Shown: positions 9,578-17,887 of the stretch, one piece after another
Position numbering within the stretch: position 1 is the stretch's first letter
Layout: each line of letters starts with the position of its first letter
Assembly: GCA_947489585.1 (NCBI GenBank)
Contig: CANLEE010000004.1
Location: 1-64,000, forward strand
DNA: 64,000 nucleotides
Direction: 5' to 3'
Source of the DNA: an uncultured Psychroserpens sp.
GTDB taxonomy: Bacteria > Bacteroidota > Bacteroidia > Flavobacteriales > Flavobacteriaceae
The notes under the pieces: generated by a model
What the model saw: the letters and a program-made list of their open reading frames with translations, nothing else
What the model was told of the DNA's origin: nothing
The model's database searches: none
Translations under genes and position numbers: made by a program

Positions 9578-10454
9578 GAACAATACACATTCTAAAGGTT
9601 ATGATTTTGAAGTATTGACTGCAAATTCTCCAGAGTTGAGTGATTTTGTATTCACTAATAACTTCGGAACAACTACTATTGATTTTGCCAATCCGAAAGC
9701 CGTAAAGGCCTTGAATACAGCCTTATTGAAATTGTATTATGGCATCGACTATTGGGAATTTCCTGATGTGCATTTATGCCCACCAATTCCAGGGCGTGTG
9801 GAATATATTCATTTACTGAATGATTTATTTCATAATTCTAAACTCCAGAAAGATATTACGGTTTTAGATGTTGGAACAGGAGCAACTTGCATTTATCCTT
9901 TGCTTGGATATGCCGCATATGGTTGGCACTTTATCGCTTCGGAAATTGATAACCAAGCCTTAAAGACGTCAAAGCAGATTGTAGACAAAAATGGGCTGAA
10001 TTCTAAAATCGAGTTGCGGTTTCAGAAGACTCCACAAGATATATTGACAGGGATTTTAAATTCTTCTGAGCGTATTACAGCTGCTATGTGTAATCCGCCA
10101 TTTTATAAAAATGAAGCAGAAGCTATAGAAAACACTGAACGCAAACTGAAGGGTTTGGGGAAAGTTGAGGATCCGTTTACTAGAAATTTTAGTGGAACAG
10201 CCAAAGAGCTTTGGTATCCAGGAGGAGAGAAAGCCTTTTTACATAATTACCTGTATCAAAGCTCGTTTTTGAAGACCAATTGCTTTTGGTATACGAGTTT
10301 AGTTTCTAAAAAAGAGCATGTTAAGACCATGCAGGCTTCGCTTAAAAAATTGGGTGCGACACAATTTAAAATTTTAGAATTGTCTCTTGGAAACAAAATA
10401 AGTAGAGTCGTAGCTTGGTCCTTTTTAAATGAAAAACAGCAAAAAAAATGGTAA
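9570..10454 (+). CDS. rlmF: 23S rRNA (adenine(1618)-N6)-methyltransferase RlmF
   Basis: 294 residues. It methylates N6 of A1618 in 23S rRNA using S-adenosylmethionine (known for E. coli RlmF/YbiN). Seen: an N-terminus of the family type (KNNTHSKGYDF), the SAM-binding motif LDVGTGATCIYP (about 98-109), and the N6-adenine methyltransferase catalytic motif NPPFY (about 174-178). The start is a TTG at 9570 overlapping the end of the upstream gene; no nearby ATG gives the conserved N-terminus. It ends at a strong bidirectional terminator facing pckA. Confidence 0.92.
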   Translation: MHKNNTHSKGYDFEVLTANSPELSDFVFTNNFGTTTIDFANPKAVKALNTALLKLYYGIDYWEFPDVHLCPPIPGRVEYIHLLNDLFHNSKLQKDITVLDVGTGATCIYPLLGYAAYGWHFIASEIDNQALKTSKQIVDKNGLNSKIELRFQKTPQDILTGILNSSERITAAMCNPPFYKNEAEAIENTERKLKGLGKVEDPFTRNFSGTAKELWYPGGEKAFLHNYLYQSSFLKTNCFWYTSLVSKKEHVKTMQASLKKLGATQFKILELSLGNKISRVVAWSFLNEKQQKKW

Positions 10455-10458
10455 TATA

Positions 10459-10510
10459 TAAATGAGGTTGGCACTATTTTAATTAACCCTTTAGTTGCCA
10501 ACCTCATTTT
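10459..10510. terminator. Bidirectional terminator between rlmF and pckA
   Basis: The arms AAATGAGGTTGGCA (from 10459) and TTGCCAACCTCATTT (to about 10508) form a long stem with T runs on both strands. It separates two convergent genes. Confidence 0.88.
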
Positions 10511-10519
10511 TATCAAAAA

Positions 10520-12151
10520 TTATACGTGTTCATTTAAGTGATGATGTTCATCAATTAATGGTCCGCCTTCAATGATTTGCTCTGATGCTTGATTTGCAAA
10601 TTTTTCAAAATTTAAATGGAAAGAATGCGCCAATTGTATTGATTTACTAATGTATGCTCCTTTTTGCAACCAAGTATTTATTGGGTCTAATAATTCGGTT
10701 GGTACACCATCACATTCTTTTGGCATAAATAATCCAAATATTGGATGCTGTTCAAATTCGACCGTGTCCAATTTACCATTAAGAATTGCAGTAATCATTG
10801 CTCTGGTATATTTCAATTTAATGCGAGACCCAACACCATAGGGACCGCCACTCCAGCCTGTATTTATTAGCCATACATTTACGCCAGCATCTTGCATTTT
10901 TTTACTTAACATTTCAGCATAAACAGTTGGATGTAATGGCATGAATGGTTCTCCAAAGCATGCAGAAAATGATGGAACAGGTTCTGTAATACCAGCTTCT
11001 GTTCCCGCTACTTTTGCAGTGTAACCTGAAATAAAGTGGTATGCAGCCTGACCAGGAGTTAATTTTGACACTGGAGGTAAGACGCCAAATGCATCACAGG
11101 TTAAAAAAAAGATATTCGTTGGATTTATAGCATAAGACGGTTCTTGAATATTATCTATATGATAGATAGGATAACTCACACGTGTGTTTTGTGTAATACT
11201 ACTATCCATATAATCGACTTCACCATTAGCTTTAAAAATGACATTTTCAAGAATGGCACCTGGTTTGATAGCTCTGTAGATGTCTGGTTCTTTATCTTCG
11301 GTGAGATCGATAACTTTGGCATAGCATCCACCTTCGAAATTAAAAATAGAGTTATTTGCTGTCCATCCATGTTCATCATCTCCAATAAGTTTGCGATCTG
11401 GATCAGCAGAAAGTGTTGTTTTTCCTGTTCCCGACAATCCGAAGAAAATAGCAGTATCTCCGTTTTTGCCAACATTTGCTGAGCAGTGCATTGGTAGTAC
11501 ATCTTTTTCTACAGGCAATATAAAATTAAGTGCAGAAAAAATACCTTTTTTCATTTCACCTGTATATGCTGAACCGCCAACTAGAGCTATCTTTTTTGTG
11601 AAATTTAGAATAGAGAAATTCCCTTGTCGTAATCCATGTTTTTTTGGATTTTTTGCAACATAACCAGGTGCACAAAGTACGAGCCATTCTTCTTTAAAAT
11701 GTTCTAATTCTTTTGCGTTTGGTCTTAAGAACATATTGTAGATAAACATATTAGACCATGGATATTCTGTAATAGTTCTTACATTCATTTTATATTCAGG
11801 ATCTGCACATACATAACCATCTCTAACGTATATTTCTTTTCCACTGAGATACTGTTCTATTTCCGATTGTAAATAATCAAAATTTTCAGGAGAAATAGGT
11901 TTATTTGTTTTTCCCCACCACACTTTACTAGCAGTATAATCATCTTTCACTAGAAATCGATCTTGAGGAGAACGACCAGTAAATTTACCAGTATTTATAG
12001 CTAGAGTTCGATTGTTTGTTTCTTTTCCCATACCTTTTTCAATGGTAATACGTTGCAAATCTTCTGGAGAAAGATTCCAATATGCAGTCACATTCTTGAG
12101 ATTGTAAATACCCAAATCAGAATATTTAGGAGTTATTGCTTGATGTTTCAT
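10520..12151 (-). CDS. pckA: Phosphoenolpyruvate carboxykinase (ATP)
   Basis: 543 residues, the usual length for ATP-type PEPCK. It converts oxaloacetate plus ATP to phosphoenolpyruvate plus CO2 in the cytosol, the entry step of gluconeogenesis. Seen: the substrate-binding TGRSPQDRF (about 58-66), the kinase P-loop GLSGTGKT (238-245), the metal-binding DDEHGW (258-263), and INTGWSGG near the C-terminus. It is monocistronic, ends at a shared terminator with rlmF, and has a 376-bp upstream region containing an FNR-like dyad at 12299-12312. Confidence 0.97.
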   Translation of the reverse strand: MKHQAITPKYSDLGIYNLKNVTAYWNLSPEDLQRITIEKGMGKETNNRTLAINTGKFTGRSPQDRFLVKDDYTASKVWWGKTNKPISPENFDYLQSEIEQYLSGKEIYVRDGYVCADPEYKMNVRTITEYPWSNMFIYNMFLRPNAKELEHFKEEWLVLCAPGYVAKNPKKHGLRQGNFSILNFTKKIALVGGSAYTGEMKKGIFSALNFILPVEKDVLPMHCSANVGKNGDTAIFFGLSGTGKTTLSADPDRKLIGDDEHGWTANNSIFNFEGGCYAKVIDLTEDKEPDIYRAIKPGAILENVIFKANGEVDYMDSSITQNTRVSYPIYHIDNIQEPSYAINPTNIFFLTCDAFGVLPPVSKLTPGQAAYHFISGYTAKVAGTEAGITEPVPSFSACFGEPFMPLHPTVYAEMLSKKMQDAGVNVWLINTGWSGGPYGVGSRIKLKYTRAMITAILNGKLDTVEFEQHPIFGLFMPKECDGVPTELLDPINTWLQKGAYISKSIQLAHSFHLNFEKFANQASEQIIEGGPLIDEHHHLNEHV

Positions 12152-12298
12152 AATATTTATAATTTAAAAAGATTAATAATTTTATTGGCCAAACAAAAAG
12201 GATAATTACAAGTGTTAATATGATGAGCATTAAAGACATATCTTTATGTTTAAAGCTAATTTCTACTATAAAGTTATGCCTAACTACTCCCAATAAAT

Positions 12299-12312
12299 AT
12301 GATAAATATCAT
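12299..12312. promoter_or_regulatory. FNR/CRP-like dyad in the pckA-bshB1 gap
   Basis: ATGATAAATATCAT: half-sites TGAT and ATCA separated by 4 bp, resembling the TTGAT-N4-ATCAA form bound by Crp/Fnr-family regulators. The reverse complement of exactly this 14-mer occurs upstream of usp at 18791. It is about 150 bp upstream of pckA and about 215 bp upstream of bshB1. The regulator is inferred. Confidence 0.45.
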
Positions 12313-12503
12313 GGAACCTAAGTCGCATTCACTTTTACATAATTGTTTGTATTTGCCAGTAATCATTGCATAAAATTTTTACGAAAACGAGTGAGAGGTA
12401 TTGAGTTATAAATATTAGCTTTGTTTTTTAAATGAATATTGACTTATCTTAGAAGGCTATTTGATATTTGGGACAGTTTTAGTTTCTTAAAGATGTCAAA
12501 TTG

Positions 12504-12511
12504 TAATTTTG
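12504..12511 (+). promoter_or_regulatory. Putative -7 box for bshB1
   Basis: TAATTTTG matches the Bacteroidota -7 consensus TAnnTTTG and lies 16 bp before the ATG. No clear -33 TTTG is seen at the right spacing. Confidence 0.4.
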
Positions 12512-12527
12512 AAAATATAAAAGAGAG

Positions 12528-13244
12528 ATGAAATTAGATATACTCGCATTTGGAGCGCATCCAGATGATATAGAATTAGGGTGCGGAGGAACGGTTGCCA
12601 AAGAAGTTGCTAACGGAAAAAAGGTTGGAATTATCGATTTGACGCGTGGTGAATTGGGATCACGAGGCACAGCAGAAACTAGAGATCAAGAAGCTAGTGA
12701 TGCTGCAAAAATCTTGGGCATTGCTGTTAGAGAAAACCTTGGTTTTGCAGATGGTTTTTTTGTAAATGATAAAACCCATCAATTAGAAATCATTAAGATG
12801 TTACGTAAGTATCAGCCAGAGGTTGTGTTATGCAATGCTGTTGATGATAGACATATTGATCATGGAAAAGGAAGCAAGCTTGTTAGTGATGCTTGCTTTT
12901 TAAGTGGCCTAATTAAAATTGAAACAGAATTTGATGGAAAAGCACAAGATAAATGGCGGCCAAAGCAAGTATACCATTACATCCAATGGAAAAACTTAGA
13001 GCCAGATTTCGCAGTGGACGTTTCAGATTTTATTGATACCAAAATGGCATCTGTTTTGGCTTATAAGACACAATTCTATAATCCAAACAGTGATGAACCT
13101 CAAACACCAATATCGAGCAAGAACTTTACAGATAGTATCAAATATAGAGCAAGAGACTTAGGACGTTTAATTGGTGTAGAATATGCTGAAGGGTTTACAG
13201 TAGAACGTTACGTGGCTGTTAATAGTTTGTTTGATTTGAAGTAA
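12528..13244 (+). CDS. bshB1: Bacillithiol biosynthesis deacetylase BshB1
   Basis: 238 residues, LmbE/PIG-L family. In bacillithiol synthesis BshB1 removes the acetyl group from GlcNAc-malate to give GlcN-malate in the cytosol. Seen: the zinc-binding GAHPDDIELGCGG (9-21), the LTRGELGSRGT segment (about 38-48), and the later zinc ligand region DDRHIDHGKG (about 106-115). Length and these motifs fit BshB1 better than other LmbE-like deacetylases. It stands alone; no bshA or bshC is in the window. Confidence 0.92.
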   Translation: MKLDILAFGAHPDDIELGCGGTVAKEVANGKKVGIIDLTRGELGSRGTAETRDQEASDAAKILGIAVRENLGFADGFFVNDKTHQLEIIKMLRKYQPEVVLCNAVDDRHIDHGKGSKLVSDACFLSGLIKIETEFDGKAQDKWRPKQVYHYIQWKNLEPDFAVDVSDFIDTKMASVLAYKTQFYNPNSDEPQTPISSKNFTDSIKYRARDLGRLIGVEYAEGFTVERYVAVNSLFDLK

Positions 13245-13261
13245 TAATTTTAAAAAAAGTC

Positions 13262-13292
13262 TTTGTTGTAACTGTGAAATAATTTACATTTG
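13262..13292 (+). promoter_or_regulatory. Consensus Bacteroidota promoter for tRNA-His
   Basis: TTTG (13262-13265), 19 bp spacer, then TACATTTG (13285-13292): an exact match to the -33 TTTG / -7 TAnnTTTG pattern of the Bacteroidota housekeeping sigma factor. It lies about 85 bp upstream of the mature tRNA-His 5' end. Confidence 0.75.
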
Positions 13293-13376
13293 CAGTCCAA
13301 TTTAAATGGTGGCTCATTTTCAGCTGAATAGAGCATTCCAATTGGATAACTTTTTTAAGTTTAAATAAAATGACAT

Positions 13377-13451
13377 GGTGGTTGTAGCTCAGCTGGTTAG
13401 AGCGTCGGTTTGTGGTACCGAAAGTCGCCGGTTCGAACCCGGTCTTCCACC
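13377..13451 (+). tRNA. tRNA-His (GTG)
   Basis: Complete cloverleaf. D-stem GCTC/GAGC, anticodon stem TCGGT/ACCGA with loop TTGTGGT (anticodon GTG at 13412-13414), T-stem GCCGG/CCGGT with loop TTCGAAC. The extra 5' G at 13377 opposite C at 13451 is the G-1:C73 identity pair of tRNA-His. CCA is not encoded. Acceptor positions 5-68 and 6-67 are T opposite T. Confidence 0.95.
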
Positions 13452-13460
13452 CAGAATGAC

Positions 13461-13490
13461 AAAGCTTCTCAGAAATGGGGAGCTTTTTTT
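13461..13490 (+). terminator. Terminator after tRNA-His
   Basis: AAAGCTTCTC (13461-13470) pairs with GGGGAGCTTT (13477-13486) using two G-U pairs; a T run follows. Confidence 0.8.
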
Positions 13491-13496
13491 GTAGTT

Positions 13497-14633
13497 CTAT
13501 CTTTCGCTTTGTTCTTTTACATCAAGATGTTCTTGCGGGTTTTTTACAAAAGGGTATACAAACTGTTTGGCATAACCCTTTGGGTAACTTACATCGCCCA
13601 GTCCAGTTCTTTCTGGCCAATCTTTGCCTTGATCATAATACGTACCAAAAATCATATCGATAAAAGGAAAGTGAATGGCGAAGTTTTTGTCGTAGGCTTT
13701 TGGGTCGTCTGAGTGATGCCAATGATGGAATTGTGGCGTAACGAATACATATTTTAAGAATCCAAAATTGATTCTCGTGTTTGCATGAGCTAAAACGGCT
13801 TGAAAGGATACAATCACGATATATGTGAAAAAGACAGAACTATCAAAACCGCAAACATATATTGGAATAAAAGACATGGCGCGAACAACGACCAAATCGA
13901 AAAAATGTGTACGAGAGCCCGCCAGCCAATCTAAGTTTTTGGTAGAGTGATGCACCGCATGAAATCGCCATAAATAGGGAATCTTATGGAAGAAATAATG
14001 TGCTGTATATTGAAATAAATCTGAAACTAATAGCGCAACAAATAATTGTGGTAAAAACGGAATCGATTGAATTGTATTTTGAAAACCTTCTAATCCTATG
14101 TTTTTAAACATGGTCATAGCTGGAAATTGAACGATGACTCCAATAGTTTGAATGAATAAGTGACTGACAATAAAATAGACGAGGTCTGTTCGCCATTCAT
14201 TATGAAATTTAGATTGATTGGTGCGTTTTGGTAAAAACAACTCGATTGGAATAAATACAATAGCAGATACTAGCACATCAATAAGGAGCCAATCCAGACC
14301 AATTGTAAATGATTTGTCTTCAATACCAGTGCCTTGAGGTAATGCAGTTCCTAAGAAAATAGTTGCTGCTATAAGAATGGTAGAAATAAAACCATAGCGT
14401 TTTTTCTTGCTTAATATTAAACTCGTAAACGCAAATAGGAATGATAATACCAAGACTGCAAGGATTGACCATTTTACAATTTGTGGGTTATAGATGTCTC
14501 TAAAATCTTTTGTAGTAAAAATATCTGGAAAGTAAGCACAGATTACAAACCCTAAGGAAACTATGGCGAGAAATATAGACAGATAGCCGCTAATTTTTCC
14601 TTCTCCTATTTTAAGTCTTTTGTTTTCACTCAT
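13497..14633 (-). CDS. Sterol desaturase / fatty acid hydroxylase superfamily membrane protein
   Basis: 378 residues from the ATG at 14633 (protein starts MSENKRLK); the frame stays open upstream but that extension lacks family character. Integral membrane di-iron family. Seen: several hydrophobic helices in the first about 180 residues, then histidine boxes HYFFH, FHAVHH and HHWHH with a conserved NTRINFG before the last. These His clusters bind the di-iron centre that hydroxylates or desaturates lipid C-H bonds in the family. The substrate is unknown. It runs toward the tRNA-His terminator. Confidence 0.85.
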   Translation of the reverse strand: MSENKRLKIGEGKISGYLSIFLAIVSLGFVICAYFPDIFTTKDFRDIYNPQIVKWSILAVLVLSFLFAFTSLILSKKKRYGFISTILIAATIFLGTALPQGTGIEDKSFTIGLDWLLIDVLVSAIVFIPIELFLPKRTNQSKFHNEWRTDLVYFIVSHLFIQTIGVIVQFPAMTMFKNIGLEGFQNTIQSIPFLPQLFVALLVSDLFQYTAHYFFHKIPYLWRFHAVHHSTKNLDWLAGSRTHFFDLVVVRAMSFIPIYVCGFDSSVFFTYIVIVSFQAVLAHANTRINFGFLKYVFVTPQFHHWHHSDDPKAYDKNFAIHFPFIDMIFGTYYDQGKDWPERTGLGDVSYPKGYAKQFVYPFVKNPQEHLDVKEQSER

Positions 14634-14648
14634 AATAAATTGATTGTA

Positions 14649-14695
14649 TAAAGAAAGGCTCAAGATAATTAAAAAATTGTCTTGAACCTTTCTTT
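14649..14695 (-). terminator. Long hairpin between the M28 gene and the hydroxylase gene
   Basis: The arms AAAGAAAGGCTCAAGATAAT (from 14650) and ATTGTCTTGAACCTTTCTTT (to 14695) are nearly complementary over 20 bp. On the minus strand it follows the M28 peptidase gene and a T-containing stretch follows, so it may terminate that transcript. Confidence 0.55.
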
Positions 14696-14778
14696 GCGTT
14701 AGCGATAGTAGTGACATCCTTTTTGCTTTTTGCAAAAAGATACAGCGTATAGCGCGACCCTTTGGGTAACGCCCAAAA
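14696..14778. repeat. Structured intergenic element with nested hairpins
   Basis: A GC-richer island in AT-rich spacer. It holds a hairpin CTTTTTGC/GCAAAAAG (about 14719-14739), flanked by the related phrases GCGTTAGCGATAG and CAGCGTATAGCGCG, and a second hairpin TTTGGG/CCCAAA around 14760-14776. It resembles dispersed intergenic elements I associate with flavobacterial genomes; that link is from memory and only one copy is in this window. Confidence 0.4.
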
Positions 14779-14780
14779 GA

Positions 14781-16334
14781 TTATGGAGTCGTTTCTGCTT
14801 TATCTACTACAGGTCGTTCATCACGATTGGCAACTTCCCAAGCAGTATAAAACACGAGACGTGCTCTGTTTTCTAATAAATCGTATTCAATTTTATCTGG
14901 CGTATCTGTTGGCTTGTGATAATCATCATGTGTCCCATTGAAATAGAAAATAATTGGAATATTGTTCTTTGCAAAGTTGTAATGGTCACTTCTGTTATAG
15001 TAACGGTTTGGATCACTCTCAGCATTATACGTGTAATCTAAATCGATATTCGTGTATTTCGTATTCATGGCTTCAGAAATATTATGTAGTTCTGTACTCA
15101 ATCTATCACTACCAATAACATATATATAGTTTCTATCACCTTCACGTTTTGGGTCTACACGACCTATCATATCGATATTTAAATTGGTCACAGTATTTTC
15201 TAACGGAATAATTGGATCATTGTCTGTATAATGTCTTGAACCTAACAAACCTTTTTCTTCACCTGTAACATGTAAAAACAAAATAGATCGTTTTGGTCCA
15301 TGACCATTTTTAACTGCCGTTTTAAAAGCTTCGGCAATTTCTAATAAAGCTACTGTGCCAGATCCATCATCATCCGCACCATTGTTTATTTGGCCGTCTT
15401 TAGTTTTACCAATATGATCAAGGTGTGATGAAATGACTAGATATTCGTCAGGTTTTTCTGTTCCATTTATTAATGCAACGACGTTTTCAGATTCTAGTTT
15501 GTCTCCTTTTTTAGTTACAGAAAGCTCTATTTTAGCATCAATAACTTTTGGCGTATTATTAGTATCAATATCACTTACTAAAGTTTTGGCTAAGCTTTCA
15601 TTTACTAAAAAGTAAAGCATGTTTGGATTATTGCTTATTAGCGACATCCTACCTGGTGTGTTAGACTTCTTGAGACGCGTATAATAATTATTATAGAAAT
15701 CATAAGCAGCATTATCCATTATAAAAATCCCTTTTGCACCGAGTTCTTCTGCGGCTACCTTTTTAGCAGAACGTGCTGCACGACCTTTACTCCATTTCGT
15801 GGCTAAGGTGTCTCCAGTAGTTATGAATGTACCATCCTCATTTTTTGGCTCACCAGCTTTAACTAAAACGATTTTATCTTTAACGTCTAAGTCTTTGTAA
15901 TCAGAATAGGTAGAGGAGTGAATTCCGAAGCCAGCATATACAATTTGATCAACACTGAATGATTGCGTATCGACTGGTCCTACAGAAAGAAATTCATCAA
16001 ACATGTTTACGGTTTTTCCATTAAGTGACATTTGAACATCAGGAACTAATTGACGCTCTAAAGGTACTTCTTGAAAATAGTCATCTTCAGAAATAGGCGA
16101 TGAGATACCCATGCTTTGGTATTGCTCTTTTAAGTAGTTAACGGCTTTCTTTTGCCCTGGTTCTCCAGTTTCACGACCTTCAAATTCGTCTGAGGCATAA
16201 GTGTAGAGCATTTCTTTTAATTCATCGGAAGTAATTGTAGTTCCGTATGCAGTTGGATCTGCTGGTGTTTTTTTAGTGTCTCCACAACTAATCAAGAGTA
16301 GAGTAGCAGCTAAAAGGCTTAGCGATTTTTTCAT
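14781..16334 (-). CDS. M28-family zinc peptidase lipoprotein with PA domain
   Basis: 517 residues. It starts with a lipoprotein signal (lipobox LISC, Cys at about 17). Residues about 110-285 carry a protease-associated (PA) insert (VYAGFGIH, DLDVKDKIVLVKAG, LGAKGIFIMDNA). The catalytic domain follows, with the co-catalytic zinc motifs SSHLDHIG, NGADDDGSGT, VTGEEKGLLGS, NLNIDMIGR and DDYHKPTD. M28 enzymes of this type are aminopeptidases or carboxypeptidases in the periplasm or on the outer membrane. It is followed upstream in the genome (downstream in coordinates) by a shorter paralogue. Confidence 0.9.
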   Translation of the reverse strand: MKKSLSLLAATLLLISCGDTKKTPADPTAYGTTITSDELKEMLYTYASDEFEGRETGEPGQKKAVNYLKEQYQSMGISSPISEDDYFQEVPLERQLVPDVQMSLNGKTVNMFDEFLSVGPVDTQSFSVDQIVYAGFGIHSSTYSDYKDLDVKDKIVLVKAGEPKNEDGTFITTGDTLATKWSKGRAARSAKKVAAEELGAKGIFIMDNAAYDFYNNYYTRLKKSNTPGRMSLISNNPNMLYFLVNESLAKTLVSDIDTNNTPKVIDAKIELSVTKKGDKLESENVVALINGTEKPDEYLVISSHLDHIGKTKDGQINNGADDDGSGTVALLEIAEAFKTAVKNGHGPKRSILFLHVTGEEKGLLGSRHYTDNDPIIPLENTVTNLNIDMIGRVDPKREGDRNYIYVIGSDRLSTELHNISEAMNTKYTNIDLDYTYNAESDPNRYYNRSDHYNFAKNNIPIIFYFNGTHDDYHKPTDTPDKIEYDLLENRARLVFYTAWEVANRDERPVVDKAETTP

Positions 16335-16428
16335 GATTTTTTATGATATAAGAATTTGCAGCACGATATTACAAAAAATCTAACTATCATGTGTTAGTTT
16401 GGGCAAGTCTTAAGCAAAATTTAACGTC

Positions 16429-17466
16429 TTATAGAACTTCTTTATCGACAATAATCCTGCTATCAGAATTTGCAATATACCAAGCGGTAGCAAATATAAG
16501 CTTGGCACGTTTTTCAAGAAGTGGATAGTTTATTTTATCTGGCGTGTCTGTAACTTCATGATAATCTTCATGTTCACCATTAAAATAGAAGATGACTGGT
16601 ACTCCTTTTTGTGCAAAATTATAATGATCAGATCTATAATAATAGCGGTTAGGATCACTATCACTATTAAGACTATAATCCAAATTGAGATTAGTAAACT
16701 GATCATTTGCTTCTTCAGAAATATAATGCAGTTCAGTACTTAAGCGATTAGCACCAATGATATATATGTAATCTTCTTCATCACTATGCGAGTCATCGAC
16801 ACGACCAATCATATCGATATTGAGGTTGGCGACTGTATTTGACATCGAAAACACAGGATATTGCGTATAATACCTTGAACCATGAAGTCCGATTTCTTCG
16901 CCTGTTAAATGTAAAAAAACGACACTACGTTTAGGTCTATAGCCTTCTTGCGAAGCTTTTTTAAAAGCTTGTGCCATTTCTAGAACAGCTGCAGTTCCTG
17001 AACCATTATCATCGGCTCCATTATAGATTTCAGTTTCGGTAACACCTTCATGATCTGAATGTGCAGAGATAATAACAACTTCATCAGGATACACACTGCC
17101 TTTTATATAAGCAATTACATTTTGAGAGTCTTTAATACCTTCTGAAAAATAAGATTCGGGAATATGTTGGTAATATTTTGTACCTAAAGGCGATTTGATG
17201 CCTTGATTGATATAATAATCTTTAAGAAATTTTGAGGCTTTATGATGTCCTAATTCACCTGCTTTCCTACCTTCAAAATCATCTGAAGAAAATGTATAGA
17301 CATGCTCTTTGAGCTCTTCTTTTGTGATTGTATTTAAATATTTTTCAACAATTTGCGTGTCATCGTATACGATACTTTCTTTAAGCTGCTCAATTTTGTC
17401 GGTATGTTTAAGAGTTGCACATGAACCAACTAAGGTAAGGGATAACGCAACAAGATGGACTTTCAT
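16429..17466 (-). CDS. M28-family peptidase lipoprotein lacking the PA domain
   Basis: 345 residues, a paralogue of the adjacent M28 peptidase. It has a lipoprotein signal (VGSC, Cys about 16). The N-terminal region (EELKEHVYTFSSDDFEGR) and the catalytic motifs (SAHSDHEG, NGADDNGSGT, LTGEEIGLHGS, NLNIDMIGR, EDYHEVTD) are all retained. The roughly 170-residue PA segment is missing, with the joint at about residues 108-122. Both genes share direction and spacing of about 95 bp, consistent with tandem duplication. Confidence 0.88.
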   Translation of the reverse strand: MKVHLVALSLTLVGSCATLKHTDKIEQLKESIVYDDTQIVEKYLNTITKEELKEHVYTFSSDDFEGRKAGELGHHKASKFLKDYYINQGIKSPLGTKYYQHIPESYFSEGIKDSQNVIAYIKGSVYPDEVVIISAHSDHEGVTETEIYNGADDNGSGTAAVLEMAQAFKKASQEGYRPKRSVVFLHLTGEEIGLHGSRYYTQYPVFSMSNTVANLNIDMIGRVDDSHSDEEDYIYIIGANRLSTELHYISEEANDQFTNLNLDYSLNSDSDPNRYYYRSDHYNFAQKGVPVIFYFNGEHEDYHEVTDTPDKINYPLLEKRAKLIFATAWYIANSDSRIIVDKEVL

Positions 17467-17554
17467 GCTATGGATTAAATAAGTGTCTGATTTTGATTCA
17501 AATAAAACAAAAAAAAAGGTAATACGGAAACGGATTACCTGATTTAATTTGTTG

Positions 17555-17881
17555 TTAGTCTATTTCTAAATCTTCGAGTTCATCGAGAGATTCTTTTTCT
17601 AGTTGTTCTACCTTTTGTTCTAGCTGTTCTGTATTGCCAACTTCGGCAGTATTAAATATGGTTTTGTAGGTTGTTACTACTAATGAAATTATTGTCATCA
17701 AAAAAATAAGCTGAATCGATTTTTTGAATTGTTGTTTGTCTTTAGAAGTATATAATGCTAAGACACCAAAAATTAATGCAGTTACTGAAGGAATGTAAGC
17801 AATTCTAGATAAAGGTGTTACTGCTAATATTACTGCGATAATTGAAGTGATAAACCCTAAAATAATAAATAACTTTTTCAT
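17555..17881 (-). CDS. Small membrane protein with acidic coiled-coil tail
   Basis: 108 residues. I do not recognise a family. Three hydrophobic segments (about 3-22, 27-45, 58-75) are followed by a Glu-rich heptad-like tail (EQLEQKVEQLEKESLDELED). The start lies 6 bp after the stop of the DUF3108 gene, so the two are probably cotranscribed. Confidence 0.7.
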   Translation of the reverse strand: MKKLFIILGFITSIIAVILAVTPLSRIAYIPSVTALIFGVLALYTSKDKQQFKKSIQLIFLMTIISLVVTTYKTIFNTAEVGNTEQLEQKVEQLEKESLDELEDLEID

Positions 17882-17887
17882 ATAACA

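Larger units (their letters stand above)
12152..12527. other. Divergent pckA-bshB1 intergenic region (376 bp)
   Basis: AT-rich, with no ORF that looks coding. It holds the 14-bp dyad at 12299-12312 and a -7-like box for bshB1 at 12504-12511. I could not identify a convincing pckA promoter box. Confidence 0.6.

Noticed and set aside
11144..11663. Open frames on the plus strand opposite pckA
   Set aside because: They are shadows of the pckA coding sequence, with low-complexity composition and no domain.
13410..13712. Plus-strand ORFs starting in tRNA-His
   Set aside because: They overlap the tRNA, its terminator and the antisense of the hydroxylase gene; no coding character.
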